Program-made: the position numbers and the translations under genes
The notes under the pieces: generated by a model
Databases searched by the model: none
What the model was told of the DNA's origin: nothing
The model's input: the letters and a program-made list of their open reading frames with translations, nothing else
From: Methanococcoides alaskense
GTDB taxonomy: Archaea; Halobacteriota; Methanosarcinia; Methanosarcinales; Methanosarcinaceae
Direction of reading: 5' to 3'
Assembly: GCF_031454185.1 (NCBI RefSeq)
Contig: NZ_JAVDQI010000005.1
Span: 1 to 64,000 of the forward strand
Length of the DNA: 64,000 nt
In this document: positions 1 through 8,004 of the stretch, piece after piece
Numbering within the stretch: the stretch's first letter is position 1
Layout of the letters: each line of letters opens with the position of its first letter

Positions 1-1
1 A

Positions 2-433
2 AAGATACGTAACCAAAGACTTGATTTTAACCATAAGTTGAGCAGGGCTCTTGTCGACAGGTTTGACTGGATAGTGTTCGAAGATCTGAGCATCAGGAAT
101 ATGGTTAAGGATCATCATCTTGCAAAATCAATACATGATGTTGCATGGGGTCAACTGATCCAGATGGCAAAAAGCAAAGCGGAAGAGGCTGGCAATTTTG
201 TAGAATTGGTTAACCCATTCAACACATCACAGGAATGCAGCGGTTGTGGAAACATCGTCAGGAAAGGTCTATCGGTTAGGATTCACAAATGTCCTGAATG
301 TGGGCTTGAACTTGACAGAGATGTTAATGCAGCGATCAATATTCTTAATCGATGCACCGTAGGGACTACGGGAAGAGCCTGTGGAGTCATGGACGTTGGT
401 CTGGGATATGAAGCAGAAAGCCACTCATTTTAA
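2..433 (+). CDS. tnpB: TnpB-family (IS200/IS605, IS1341-type) RNA-guided nuclease, C-terminal part, cut by window edge
   Basis: The reading frame is open from the first bases, so the true start lies outside the window and only about the last 143 residues are present. They include the RuvC-II block (VFEDLSIRNM, with the catalytic Glu), a four-Cys zinc ribbon (CSGCG ... CPECG) and the RuvC-III Asp (LDRDVNAAINIL). TnpB proteins are guide-RNA-directed nucleases that help IS200/IS605 elements persist. No TnpA is visible on this side, but the left end is outside the window. The gene ends in TAA and is followed at once by a right-end hairpin. Family assignment is secure; whether the full gene is intact cannot be seen. 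Confidence 0.93.
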   Translation, partial: KIRNQRLDFNHKLSRALVDRFDWIVFEDLSIRNMVKDHHLAKSIHDVAWGQLIQMAKSKAEEAGNFVELVNPFNTSQECSGCGNIVRKGLSVRIHKCPECGLELDRDVNAAINILNRCTVGTTGRACGVMDVGLGYEAESHSF

Positions 434-449
434 TGGGTGGTAGTTCACG
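421..449 (+). ncRNA. Right-end hairpin of the TnpB element, probable 3' part of an omega RNA
   Basis: The stem CCACTCA / TGGGTGG (one G-T pair) spans 421-440 and overlaps the tnpB stop codon. It is followed by TAGTTCAC, the typical right boundary of IS1341-like elements. In this family the guide RNA is made from the 3' end of tnpB through the right end, and the guide lies just downstream, here about 450-470. The structure is seen; expression is inferred. Confidence 0.5.
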
Positions 450-569
450 AATAATGCTTACTTAAATGTCACACGTTCGCTTTATTAAAAACTACTTTCA
501 GAGAAGGTCAGATATAGTGTATACTTAAAACATGCACATCCTATCAAAGAACTGAATGGATGCGATACA

Positions 570-977
570 ATGGAAAAGATAAAAGAATTCTTCAAAATGG
601 ACAAATTCGCTGAATACATCGATGTTAAGCTTCTGGAAGTCTCGGAAGGCTACGCAAAAGCAAAGATGGAAATCCATGAGCATCACCTGAACGGGGTGGG
701 CATCGTTCAGGGAGGAGCAATATTCACCCTTGCAGACTTCGCATTTGCCGCCGCTTCCAATTCTCATGGCACGGTTGCAGTCGCAATAAATGCCAATATA
801 TCCTTCGTAACTTCCACAACATCCGGGACCCTGTATGCCCAGGCGCGCGAAAATTCAAAAAACCCAAAGATAGCAACCTATACAGTAGACATTACGGACG
901 AAGAAGGAAATGCCATAGCAATATTCCAGGGAATGGCATACAGGAAAAAAATCAGTGTAGATTCATTTTTGAGCTGA
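570..977 (+). CDS. PaaI-family hotdog-fold thioesterase
   Basis: The 135-residue protein matches the hotdog thioesterases of the PaaI/YdiI group in length and pattern. The signature HLNGVGIVQGGAIFTLADF lies at about residues 44-62, with the Asn/Gly-rich motif preceding the central helix and Asp60 at the usual catalytic position. Such enzymes hydrolyse acyl-CoA thioesters, commonly aryl-CoA; the substrate here is unknown. The gene ends in TGA and its last 15 bases overlap the end of the convergent HAD gene. No operon partner is evident. Confidence 0.9.
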   Translation: MEKIKEFFKMDKFAEYIDVKLLEVSEGYAKAKMEIHEHHLNGVGIVQGGAIFTLADFAFAAASNSHGTVAVAINANISFVTSTTSGTLYAQARENSKNPKIATYTVDITDEEGNAIAIFQGMAYRKKISVDSFLS

Positions 978-1670
978 ATAAAATTTCAGGCGTAAAGACT
1001 CAGCAGCTTCCTTTTCCAGATGGTCAAGTCCAAGAAGGAAATCGCTTAGCATTCGATGGTCATCCACTAAACGGTCTGCATTTTTCAGGCTTTCCTTACT
1101 GACATAGGTCGGAACAGCCAGACAGAACATACCTGCCCTATTTGCAGCTTCCACGCCCATTGCTGCATTTTCCACAACAAGACATTCACTTGCATACAGC
1201 CCGAACATATCAGCAGCACTCAGAAAAGGATCGGGAGCAGGCTTACCATTATCCACATCCTCCCCACTTATGACAACATCGAAAATACCATCATAAAGAT
1301 TAGTGATAATATCTTGCACTATATTCCGATCAGCTCCGGAAACCACCGCAAGCATAAAACGCTCTTTCAAAATTGGAAGACACTCGAGAACCTCACTAAA
1401 AGCCTTCAGTTCTACAATTCTGGCAAACTCATCCCGGTACCTGTGTATAAGCCCATCTAAATCAAAGTTCAGAAGATCCACACCATCTTTTTCCAGCAGA
1501 TAGCTTACGATATCCACTGTCTTTGAGCCTTCCATATTATAGACATCCTGAGCATCCATGGATAAACCCATATCGGCAAATACATGACTCAAAGCTTCGG
1601 TATGGTAAGGCATAGAATCCACTAGAACCCCATCCATATCAAATATCAGACCTTTTAGCACAATTAACAC
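963..1670 (-). CDS. HAD-superfamily hydrolase, beta-phosphoglucomutase-like
   Basis: HAD motif I (FDMDGVLVDS) is at about residues 10-19 and is followed by an alpha-helical cap domain typical of subclass IA enzymes. Motif II is VVSGAD, the Lys of motif III is near GKPAPDPF, and motif IV is in VVENAAMGVEAA. This is the pattern of beta-phosphoglucomutase or small sugar-phosphate phosphatases. The apparent start is GTG; a second GTG three codons later (position 1661) is equally possible, since neither has a strong ribosome site. The 3' end overlaps the convergent thioesterase gene by 15 bases. The exact substrate cannot be inferred. Confidence 0.9.
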   Translation of the reverse strand: MLIVLKGLIFDMDGVLVDSMPYHTEALSHVFADMGLSMDAQDVYNMEGSKTVDIVSYLLEKDGVDLLNFDLDGLIHRYRDEFARIVELKAFSEVLECLPILKERFMLAVVSGADRNIVQDIITNLYDGIFDVVISGEDVDNGKPAPDPFLSAADMFGLYASECLVVENAAMGVEAANRAGMFCLAVPTYVSKESLKNADRLVDDHRMLSDFLLGLDHLEKEAAESLRLKFYSAQK

Positions 1671-1772
1671 CCTAATATAACCTTATTGCAGAACAACATA
1701 TCCCGGAAATAGATACAAGAGAAAATATAATAGAACCGGAAAACGAAAAGCGATCAAACACCAACTGGGGAT

Positions 1773-2168
1773 TTACTTTAACCTGAGCTCTTTTCCATGT
1801 TTGTGGAGTGCGATCTCAATATTGGATTTGAGGTCCTGTTCTTTGAACGGTTTAGATATGTAACCATAAGGTTCTGCGACCTTAGCTCTCTCAAGTGTCC
1901 TGTCATCGGTATATGCTGTAAGGAAGATCACCGGAATATCGAATTTAATGCGGATCTCATTTGCAGCTTCAATGCCGTCCATATCGCCCCTCAGCATAAT
2001 GTCCATCAACACAAGATCAGGGTAAAAAAGGTCTGCTTTAGTAATTGCATCCTCCCCGGATGAAGCAGTACTGGGCACTGAATACCCCAAACTAATGAGC
2101 TTGTTCTTAATGCTCAACGCCACAATATTCTCGTCCTCGACGACTAAAATGCTTGTCTCTTTATTCAT
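1773..2168 (-). CDS. Stand-alone response regulator receiver (CheY-like)
   Basis: The 131 residues form one receiver domain and nothing else. The acidic pair is in VVEDEN, the phospho-acceptor Asp is in LVLMDIML (about residue 56), the conserved Thr is in VIFLTAY and the Lys in GYISKPF. Methanosarcina-type archaea have many such single-domain regulators working with PAS-rich histidine kinases. No kinase is encoded nearby, so the partner is elsewhere. The long AT-rich upstream stretch has a candidate TATA box on the minus strand near 2290-2310 (GTATATACG). Confidence 0.92.
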   Translation of the reverse strand: MNKETSILVVEDENIVALSIKNKLISLGYSVPSTASSGEDAITKADLFYPDLVLMDIMLRGDMDGIEAANEIRIKFDIPVIFLTAYTDDRTLERAKVAEPYGYISKPFKEQDLKSNIEIALHKHGKELRLK

Positions 2169-2606
2169 GTGCCCTCAGACCCCATATTTTATCAAACGTG
2201 ACCCTAAACGCTTTAACAGATGCATCATCCATGGAAATTGTGCAACTGCTACTGATAAGCGTATCCAATAAATGTGAACTTAACAAAGTAGTTTTATAAC
2301 GTATATACTTTTTGAGAGAACTATAGTATTATCACTCACGATTAGTATAAATTTATTTTCATTACCAGAACATACACACATCAGATCATTACTAAATTCA
2401 TTCACAAATTGATATTAATTGTATTGGTAATATATCATCAATAATAGTTCCAGAAAGAAAAGCTGCAAAATTCCTAGAATGGAACGTTCAGTTGTCAGAA
2501 TATCTAAAACTTCTTTTTGCGATATTTTATAAATAAAAGGAGGACATCATTATTTTAAAGATGTTGACGAAATTTGTATAAATAAGAAGTTCATCTGTAG
2601 ATAACA
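2169..2606. other. AT-rich divergent intergenic region
   Basis: This 438-base stretch separates the response regulator from the carbonic anhydrase, which are transcribed away from each other. I see no gene, tRNA or long repeat. It should hold the promoters of both neighbours; the clearest element is the TATA box at 2577-2584. Confidence 0.6.
2577..2584 (+). promoter_or_regulatory. TATA box of the carbonic anhydrase gene
   Basis: TATAAATA ends 22 bases before the ATG at 2607. Archaeal transcription starts about 22-27 bases downstream of the box, so the mRNA is predicted to be leaderless or nearly so. This fits the lack of a ribosome site directly ahead of the ATG. Confidence 0.6.
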
Positions 2607-3236
2607 ATGCCGGAAAATATAGAACACACTCCATTGACATCCTGGAATCCCAAGATGAAAGCTCCATCAATTGACGATACCGCATATATTCACCCACAAG
2701 CAATTGTGATCGGAGATGTAACCATTGGAAAAAGAGTAATGGTATCTCCTTTTGTATCCATAAGGGGCGATGAAGGTAGCCCCATCCATATTGGCAACGA
2801 CAGTAATGTTCAGGATGGAGTTATCATGCATGGCATGAAGACCATTGACATTAAAGGAAATCCAATTAAAGCAAATTAGGTGAATGTGGAAGGTAGACCA
2901 TATTCAGTATATATAGGAGAAAGAGTTTCACTTGCTCACCAATCACAGATACACGGCCCCGCTGCAGTCTGTGATGATGCATTCCTCGCAATGCAGACAC
3001 TGGTATTCAATGCAAATGTTGGCAAGGGCTCCGTGCTTGAACCCAAATCCGGTGCCTTTGGCGTAGACATTCCGGAAAACAGGTATGTCCCCGCAGGAAT
3101 GATGATCACCAAACAGGAAGATGCAGACGCTCTGCCGGAAATATTCGAAGGATATTTCTTTGAAAATACCAACAGAGAGGTAGTTTCCGTGAACATCGAG
3201 CTTGCTAAAGGATATAGGAAAAAGAGTGAAAAATAA
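2607..3236 (+). CDS. cam: Gamma-class carbonic anhydrase (Cam-like) with one in-frame TAG at codon 91, probable pyrrolysine
   Basis: The gene encodes 209 residues if the TAG at 2877-2879 is read through. Left-handed beta-helix hexapeptides cover both halves. Against the Methanosarcina thermophila Cam sequence as I remember it, the three zinc ligands are present (His in VIMHGM; two in LAHQSQIHGP), as is the active-site Glu in RGDEGSP. The reading frame and homology continue without a gap across the TAG, whose position aligns with an ordinary residue (Ile) in Cam. Unlike Cam there is no signal peptide. The acidic loop is changed: the position of the proton-shuttle Glu84 is Lys. Readthrough as pyrrolysine is favoured because no other intact gene here ends in TAG; a recent nonsense mutation is the alternative. 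Confidence 0.85.
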
Positions 3237-3243
3237 AAAGGGA

Positions 3244-3672
3244 TCAAATCACGTAAGGATAAACTGCTGACATCCATACCCTAATACCGCCTTTCATATT
3301 ATAGACATCCGTATAACCGGCATTAACAAGTGTTTTACTTGCCCTGACACTTCTTACCCCTGTACGACAATATACCAGGATGACCTTGTCCGCTGGAACT
3401 TCATCCAGCCGTGATCCCAATTGTGAGACCTCGATATTTACTGCACCTTCGAGATAACCTGAATTGAATTCACTTTCCGTGCGCACATCCAGAAGGAAAA
3501 CATCTCCCTTATCGAGCATATCTTTAGCCTCATGAACGGATACATCCGTATAGCTCACATCTGCCCCATTTTTATTTGATGCAAATTTATCATATCCAAT
3601 AAATCCTAAAGCAATGCATGCGATCACCAGTAAGGTCACCAACATAGTGATATTATTTGAAAGAATGCTCAT
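3244..3672 (-). CDS. Membrane-anchored rhodanese-like sulfurtransferase domain protein
   Basis: Residues 9-30 form one transmembrane helix, followed by a single rhodanese domain (about 40-140). The active-site loop is CRTGVRS with the catalytic Cys, and the CH2-like motif LLDVRTESEF is present. Single-domain rhodaneses move sulfane sulfur or act as redox or sulfur-relay modules. The start ATG overlaps the stop of the upstream DUF2769 gene in an ATGA arrangement, indicating translational coupling. The gene ends in TGA, a few bases from the convergent carbonic anhydrase end. The partner protein is unknown. Confidence 0.9.
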   Translation of the reverse strand: MSILSNNITMLVTLLVIACIALGFIGYDKFASNKNGADVSYTDVSVHEAKDMLDKGDVFLLDVRTESEFNSGYLEGAVNIEVSQLGSRLDEVPADKVILVYCRTGVRSVRASKTLVNAGYTDVYNMKGGIRVWMSAVYPYVI

Positions 3673-3911
3673 TTTACATCACGCCGGCAAAAGAAATCCC
3701 CTTCGAAGCCAAATTGCTTGTAAACATAGCATTCCCTGCAAAGACATTCCTTTTTTTCCGGAAGTGAGCGATCATTGCCGCGTGCACAGAACATATAACC
3801 ATCTCCGGGATATGAAGGACAACGTTTGCAGTTGCAAGCTTTTGAATGGTGAAAAGAGGGGCATACCCCAAAATATTTCCCACCGGAGAATCTTTCCTCA
3901 GTATCTGACAT
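3669..3911 (-). CDS. Small Cys-rich DUF2769-type protein
   Basis: The 80 residues carry nine cysteines in a pattern I associate with DUF2769: CKRCPSYP, then FCARG, then CLCRECYVY and a final FFC. This looks like a metal or Fe-S binding domain of unknown function, frequent in methanogens. It is translationally coupled (ATGA) to the rhodanese gene downstream, which suggests sulfur or redox work, but this is inference. A longer reading frame in another phase (3674-4000) overlaps the fibrillarin gene and is not the product. Confidence 0.75.
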   Translation of the reverse strand: MSDTEERFSGGKYFGVCPSFHHSKACNCKRCPSYPGDGYMFCARGNDRSLPEKKECLCRECYVYKQFGFEGDFFCRRDVK

Positions 3912-3938
3912 TTACAGCCCCCCATATAGAGAAAATAT

Positions 3939-4631
3939 TTAGTTTTCTTTAAGCTTCTTTTTCGCAACCAGTCCCAAATGGTCCTCATGGAACGGTGCAA
4001 GGTCGTGTTTCTTAATAATCTTGAATTGGGTATCGAAGTCCTTTTCCAGTTTGTTCACTTCCTCTTTGAAGACCTTGGAAGGATTCGCCACCGTATCGAT
4101 ACTTCTGGCCTTAATGGAAAGAAGCAGATGCCCATCTTCCTTAAGGAACTGCCCCGCATTCACCGCAGCGATCTGCGCCTGATTAGGCTGGGCAACGTCC
4201 TGAAAGATCACATCGACCTGTTCAACTATATGAGCATAAAGCTTCGGACGGGAGGCATCTGCAAGTATTGGCACGATATTGGACCTCGTATCACAGAGCT
4301 GGATCAGTTCCCGCATGGTACGTGGGGAGAACTCCACCGCATAGACGATACCATTGGGAAGCATATCTGAAACGTGGCTTACGGTGGTGCCTGATGCGGC
4401 TCCAAGATACAGGACCCGGGAATCACTTTTTATCGGCACCTTCATCTTCTTGAGGACCATTGCCGCGAGTTTGCTCCTGCGGGCATCCCAGGCACGATAT
4501 TCCTCACCTTCTTCCTCCAGCAGATTCTCACCATAGACATTCGAGCCGGGGTTGGCATTCTTTGTGGCCAATATCTTCTTACCGCCTTTTCGAACCTCGA
4601 ATATGCCCTCTGATATCTCATTCACATCCAT
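3939..4631 (-). CDS. flpA: Fibrillarin-like rRNA/tRNA 2'-O-methyltransferase
   Basis: The 230-residue protein has the archaeal fibrillarin layout: a short N-terminal domain and a Rossmann-fold SAM methyltransferase. Motif I is VLYLGAASGTTVSHVSD, and VYAVEFSPR and FQDVAQPNQ are typical family blocks. It is the catalytic subunit of the C/D-box sRNP that 2'-O-methylates rRNA and tRNA under sRNA guidance. Its ATG directly abuts the stop of the Nop5 gene (4632), the standard archaeal nop5-flpA pair, so both proteins are made together. Confidence 0.97.
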   Translation of the reverse strand: MDVNEISEGIFEVRKGGKKILATKNANPGSNVYGENLLEEEGEEYRAWDARRSKLAAMVLKKMKVPIKSDSRVLYLGAASGTTVSHVSDMLPNGIVYAVEFSPRTMRELIQLCDTRSNIVPILADASRPKLYAHIVEQVDVIFQDVAQPNQAQIAAVNAGQFLKEDGHLLLSIKARSIDTVANPSKVFKEEVNKLEKDFDTQFKIIKKHDLAPFHEDHLGLVAKKKLKEN

Positions 4632-5645
4632 TTATCTCTCGCCTCCTTTATTTTTACCCTTGTATCCTTTGCCAGCGGGTTTTTGTTTAACGGGAGGCTT
4701 GGGATTTGCAGCTTTTATGAAATTCACCTTTTTCTCAAGGTTGACCTTTATCTCAGGATGCAATTCACCGGAATAAACATCCATGCGTGCTGCCAGACTT
4801 ATCTTTGCAGCCAGCGCACGTGCGATCTTACCCCTCTGCCACCAGGGGGAGTTCTTGACCAGAGGATTATTGAATATTATACCGTGCTTTGGAGATGTTG
4901 CCCGCCCACGAAGATGTTTGAAAAGTGCTCTATTGGCACCCATGACCTGAACTGTGCTCGAGGGCAATTGAGAAAGCCTTGCAAGGCCACCGGTCATACT
5001 GATAAGCCGGGCACCGATAAGAGAACCCGCGATCAATGTGACGTTCGGTGCCATTTTTTCCATGTTCCTGACTATACTAGCTTCAATGCTGTGCCGACTG
5101 TCATAAAGCTCACAAGCATTAGAAGCAAAGCCCATTATAAGCTCCTCATCGGCGGAAGGGAGTTCAGAACCCATGGAAGAGGTTGCCTTTTCGAACATAG
5201 GATGTTCGGCAGGAACGTTGTTGCGTGAACCGAACTCGCTAACGAAACGTACAAGCGGTTCAGAACTTAGACCCAATTCCGGAAAATGCAGACCATACCA
5301 TTCGGAAAGACGTTCGGAAAGCACGTTGACAACATCATCGATATCATCCAGCGCCTCTACAGCCTGAATTATTTGCATATCCGGAGTATTCGTCCTCGAT
5401 ATCTGTAACTTCGCAGCACGAATTGACACATCCCTTAACAGAGAATTGTATTCCTCATCGTTTTCCACGAACCCGCATTCAATTGCCACTGTACGTATAT
5501 CGAAACCACTGCCGGGAGAATATGCGACAACGTCCTTCTGGAGCAGAAGTTCCGCAAGCTCATCAACATCTTTGTTGAAAGGTTCACATTCAGTAACACC
5601 ATCGTCACCAATGGTCAGTATACCATACCAAGTAATGATCTTCAA
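4632..5645 (-). CDS. nop5: Nop5/Nop56/58-like C/D-box sRNP scaffold protein
   Basis: The 337-residue protein has an N-terminal domain, a coiled-coil middle and the Nop domain around residues 190-300 with the blocks SLIGARLISMTGGLARLSQLPSS and KHGIIFNN, which contact the L7Ae-RNA complex. The C-terminal tail is Lys/Gly-rich, as in other archaeal Nop5 proteins. It scaffolds fibrillarin, L7Ae and the guide sRNA. The gene sits one base downstream of the beta-RFAP synthase stop-start junction and directly upstream of flpA, suggesting one transcript. Confidence 0.96.
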   Translation of the reverse strand: MKIITWYGILTIGDDGVTECEPFNKDVDELAELLLQKDVVAYSPGSGFDIRTVAIECGFVENDEEYNSLLRDVSIRAAKLQISRTNTPDMQIIQAVEALDDIDDVVNVLSERLSEWYGLHFPELGLSSEPLVRFVSEFGSRNNVPAEHPMFEKATSSMGSELPSADEELIMGFASNACELYDSRHSIEASIVRNMEKMAPNVTLIAGSLIGARLISMTGGLARLSQLPSSTVQVMGANRALFKHLRGRATSPKHGIIFNNPLVKNSPWWQRGKIARALAAKISLAARMDVYSGELHPEIKVNLEKKVNFIKAANPKPPVKQKPAGKGYKGKNKGGER

Positions 5646-5646
5646 A

Positions 5647-6606
5647 TCAATCCTTCCATATCATTGCACCGGAATTGTTCGCTTTAGTAAGGACAACGGT
5701 GCCGCCCCCTGTCTCATCAAGGAAATGTTGAACTTCATCCCTTATTTGTTCAGCCATATTTCTGTTATCAATAAATCCAAATACCGCAGGACCAAAGGAG
5801 CTCATCCCTGCCCCACATGTACCAAGGTCCTGCATAAGTTCCATAAGGTCCCTTACTTGCCGGGATTGCAAAGCAACTTCACGCTTCTTAAAACCAACAT
5901 TCTGCAAATGGTCCACGGCAAACCCGAAGTTCTCGATATCGCCTTCGAGTATAGCAGGCATCATCTGCATTAGCACCACATGACAGACTTCCTGTACTTC
6001 GCTCAAAGGTATCGGACATTCCGTTTTGAAAATATCGACCTCTTGCGAATCATGTGCACCAACAGAATCAGGAATTGCGAGAATAATATCCCAGTCCGGA
6101 AGATCATGCCTGAAAACCACAGGAGCAGGTGCTGCTTTGCTGGTAGAAGAAGGAGAGAAAGAACCTTTCTCACTGAACTTATGCCCGACATCAACAAGAA
6201 AGCCACCGCTTTCAAAGGAGGCTACTCCAATACCAGAAGTACCGCCTCTGCCAACTGCGATAGCAAGTTCCCTTACGGTCAGCCCGAGACCATAGAGCTC
6301 GTTCACTGCCGCTGCCGCACTCAACGCAGACTGTGTCCCGGAACCAAGACCCACATGAGCAGGCATATCCTCTTCGACATGTATGAGGACACCCTCACCC
6401 TCAGGAAGAACAGCCTTTGCCGCTTCGACCATACGGTCTGCAAAACTGGAGATACCCGTCACTTCGACCCCATCCGCCTTTTCGGCAGAAAGCACAATAT
6501 TGGGATGGTCAAGGGTTATCCCTATACCGCCATCTATTCTGCCGATCTCTGCATTCAGATCTATCAATGATAGATGCAATCTGGATGGAGACCTTATTCT
6601 GATCAT
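5647..6606 (-). CDS. mptG: Beta-ribofuranosylaminobenzene 5'-phosphate (beta-RFAP) synthase
   Basis: This 319-residue GHMP-kinase-fold protein catalyses the first committed step of tetrahydromethanopterin synthesis, joining PRPP with a p-aminobenzoate-type acceptor and losing CO2 and PPi. The N-terminus (RIRSPSRLHLSLIDLN), the glycine-rich loop HVGLGSGTQSALSAA at about residues 84-98 and GRGGTSGIGVASFESGG are typical. It is a methanogen marker gene. It is followed at once by nop5 and flpA, probably on the same transcript although the functions are unrelated. Confidence 0.93.
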   Translation of the reverse strand: MIRIRSPSRLHLSLIDLNAEIGRIDGGIGITLDHPNIVLSAEKADGVEVTGISSFADRMVEAAKAVLPEGEGVLIHVEEDMPAHVGLGSGTQSALSAAAAVNELYGLGLTVRELAIAVGRGGTSGIGVASFESGGFLVDVGHKFSEKGSFSPSSTSKAAPAPVVFRHDLPDWDIILAIPDSVGAHDSQEVDIFKTECPIPLSEVQEVCHVVLMQMMPAILEGDIENFGFAVDHLQNVGFKKREVALQSRQVRDLMELMQDLGTCGAGMSSFGPAVFGFIDNRNMAEQIRDEVQHFLDETGGGTVVLTKANNSGAMIWKD

Positions 6607-6677
6607 GGTCGGTTATCTGTGTTCATATTATTAAATACTAACACTATTAAAAAATCAGGCTGTTAAGCCCCGGAAAG

Positions 6678-7457
6678 TTAACTGGAAGAATATCTGTTTT
6701 TCGCAAACCACCAGCCGGTCTTCAGCACCTTTACATTGAATATGAACATCAAAAGCGGAGGAATAAAAGAACCGATCCTGAAACGGATTGAACCTGACAG
6801 GTGCACATCGAACGCCTCTTCCATGAAAACCGGATATAAAGAATAACTGAAACTTCGGGCCCTTCCCCGAACTATGGAAGCCAGCGTATGTAGATAGCCG
6901 CACAACATTCCCGTGTCAGCAGGGTCAGGCAATCCATAAGTAAGGTCGAATGCGAGATCCCTTATGTGTAACTGAAAAAGAAGACCCTTCATCAAATGGA
7001 AGAACTGCCCCTTTATAGCATACCCTTTCCTTGCCATTTCATACGTATTTTTCAGAGGATGATCTGTATCCTCTTTTGTAGTGTCCTCTTTTGTAGTGTC
7101 CTCTTTTGTAGTGTCCTCTTTTGTAGTGTCCTCTTTTGTAGTGTCCTCTTTTGTAGTGTCCACCTTTGTAGTGTCCTCTTTTGTAGTGTCCACCTTTGTA
7201 GTGTCCTCTTTTGTAGTGTCCACCTTTGTAGTGCTTTCTTCTGCCGAAGTTGTGCCATTCGTGACAGGAACCTCTTTTGCATCGGGCTGACCTGAAAAAC
7301 TGTAAGACAGGAACATCCACTTCAAACTGACATTGCTTCGGACCCCGGAAAGACCACCATTTACATCAAATGCTACAGCTATAGGTGCCAGCAGGATCAG
7401 TGCCAGCAAGAAGATAACGATCAGAACTATTACGTAAAGGAAGAACATCAGTTCCAA
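6678..7457 (-). CDS. DUF2953 (YtfI-like) membrane protein with a KEDTT tandem-repeat insertion
   Basis: An N-terminal transmembrane helix (about residues 4-28) is followed by a DUF2953-like beta-rich region (FDVNGGLSGVRSNVSLKWM). A low-complexity insertion then carries 11 tandem five-residue units, KVDTT or KEDTT, at about residues 77-131, and the C-terminal part of the domain follows. Bacillus YtfI is DUF2953 and lies beside ytfJ/gerW, and the same neighbour is found here just upstream. The function in archaea is unknown. The repeat is highly charged and likely disordered, and it splits the conserved domain. Confidence 0.78.
   Translation of the reverse strand: MELMFFLYVIVLIVIFLLALILLAPIAVAFDVNGGLSGVRSNVSLKWMFLSYSFSGQPDAKEVPVTNGTTSAEESTTKVDTTKEDTTKVDTTKEDTTKVDTTKEDTTKEDTTKEDTTKEDTTKEDTTKEDTDHPLKNTYEMARKGYAIKGQFFHLMKGLLFQLHIRDLAFDLTYGLPDPADTGMLCGYLHTLASIVRGRARSFSYSLYPVFMEEAFDVHLSGSIRFRIGSFIPPLLMFIFNVKVLKTGWWFAKNRYSSS
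7069..7230 (-). repeat. 15-bp tandem repeat (VNTR), 11 units
   Basis: The + strand unit is GTGTCCTCTTTTGTA, with a variant where CTC is replaced by CAC (GTGTCCACCTTTGTA). Units are near-identical and in frame with the DUF2953 gene, so each adds five residues (KEDTT or KVDTT). The variants alternate at the N-terminal side and become homogeneous at the C-terminal side, as expected for recent unit duplication. The repeat lacks stops in several frames, which creates spurious long reading frames on both strands. Confidence 0.95.
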
Positions 7458-7489
7458 ACTATCACTTGCCGATAAAAGATAAAGGAAGT

Positions 7490-7882
7490 TTATTCAGCAT
7501 CCTCAGATGCACCCTTATTTTCATCGTCCTTTTTCATTTTGCCTTTTACAGACCTTATCTTTTCGTAAACCCCAGGAACTGCATCGAGGAGTTTGCCAAG
7601 ATCACTATTTCCGGCAAGGGTCATCAGCCTTACACCTTCATCGGAAATCACTAGAAAAGCAACAGGTTCGATTTTAGCACCGCCTCCACCGCCACCTCCG
7701 AAACCGGATTCAACACCATCTTTGGAGCCTTCGCCCCCGCCGCTTCCAAACCCAAAGGAAACCTTAGTGATAGGAAGGATGGTTTTACCCCCGGCAATGA
7801 CCGGTTCACCAACAACTGTTTTAGCACTTACCAGGCGTTCAAGTTCACTGGTAACCTCTTTCATAACATCTTCAAGACCCAT
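7490..7882 (-). CDS. GerW/YtfJ-family protein
   Basis: The 130-residue protein shows the family pattern: an N-terminal helix (DVMKEVTSELERLVSAKTVVGEPV), then TILPITKVSFGFGSGGGEG, a glycine-rich stretch at about residues 50-67, and KIEPVAFLVISDEGVRLM. YtfJ/GerW is known from endospore formers, where it is needed for spore germination, but relatives occur in archaea without spores. It lies 32 bases upstream of the DUF2953 gene, matching the bacterial ytfI-ytfJ pair, so the two proteins probably act together. The molecular role is unknown. Confidence 0.88.
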   Translation of the reverse strand: MGLEDVMKEVTSELERLVSAKTVVGEPVIAGGKTILPITKVSFGFGSGGGEGSKDGVESGFGGGGGGGAKIEPVAFLVISDEGVRLMTLAGNSDLGKLLDAVPGVYEKIRSVKGKMKKDDENKGASEDAE

Positions 7883-8004
7883 ACATAAACCCCCATATTA
7901 GTTCTGAGAACGCGCATATTCAAATGAAAGATAACTATGAATACCTATGTTGATGAACAGTTAAAAAATTAGCCCTATGAGAAGGGAATAGAACAGAACC
8001 GAAG

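Noticed and set aside
2880..3236. A separate gene starting at GTG 2880 after the TAG
   Set aside because: It begins in the middle of the carbonic anhydrase beta-helix, lacks a ribosome site and promoter, and is in the same frame as the first half. A single recoded gene explains it better.
3614..4776. Several plus-strand frames opposite flpA and nop5
   Set aside because: They mirror well-supported minus-strand genes and have no homology.
6996..7320. Long reading frames on both strands across the 15-bp repeat
   Set aside because: They arise because a 15-bp unit without stops stays open in several frames. Only the DUF2953 frame has homology on both sides.
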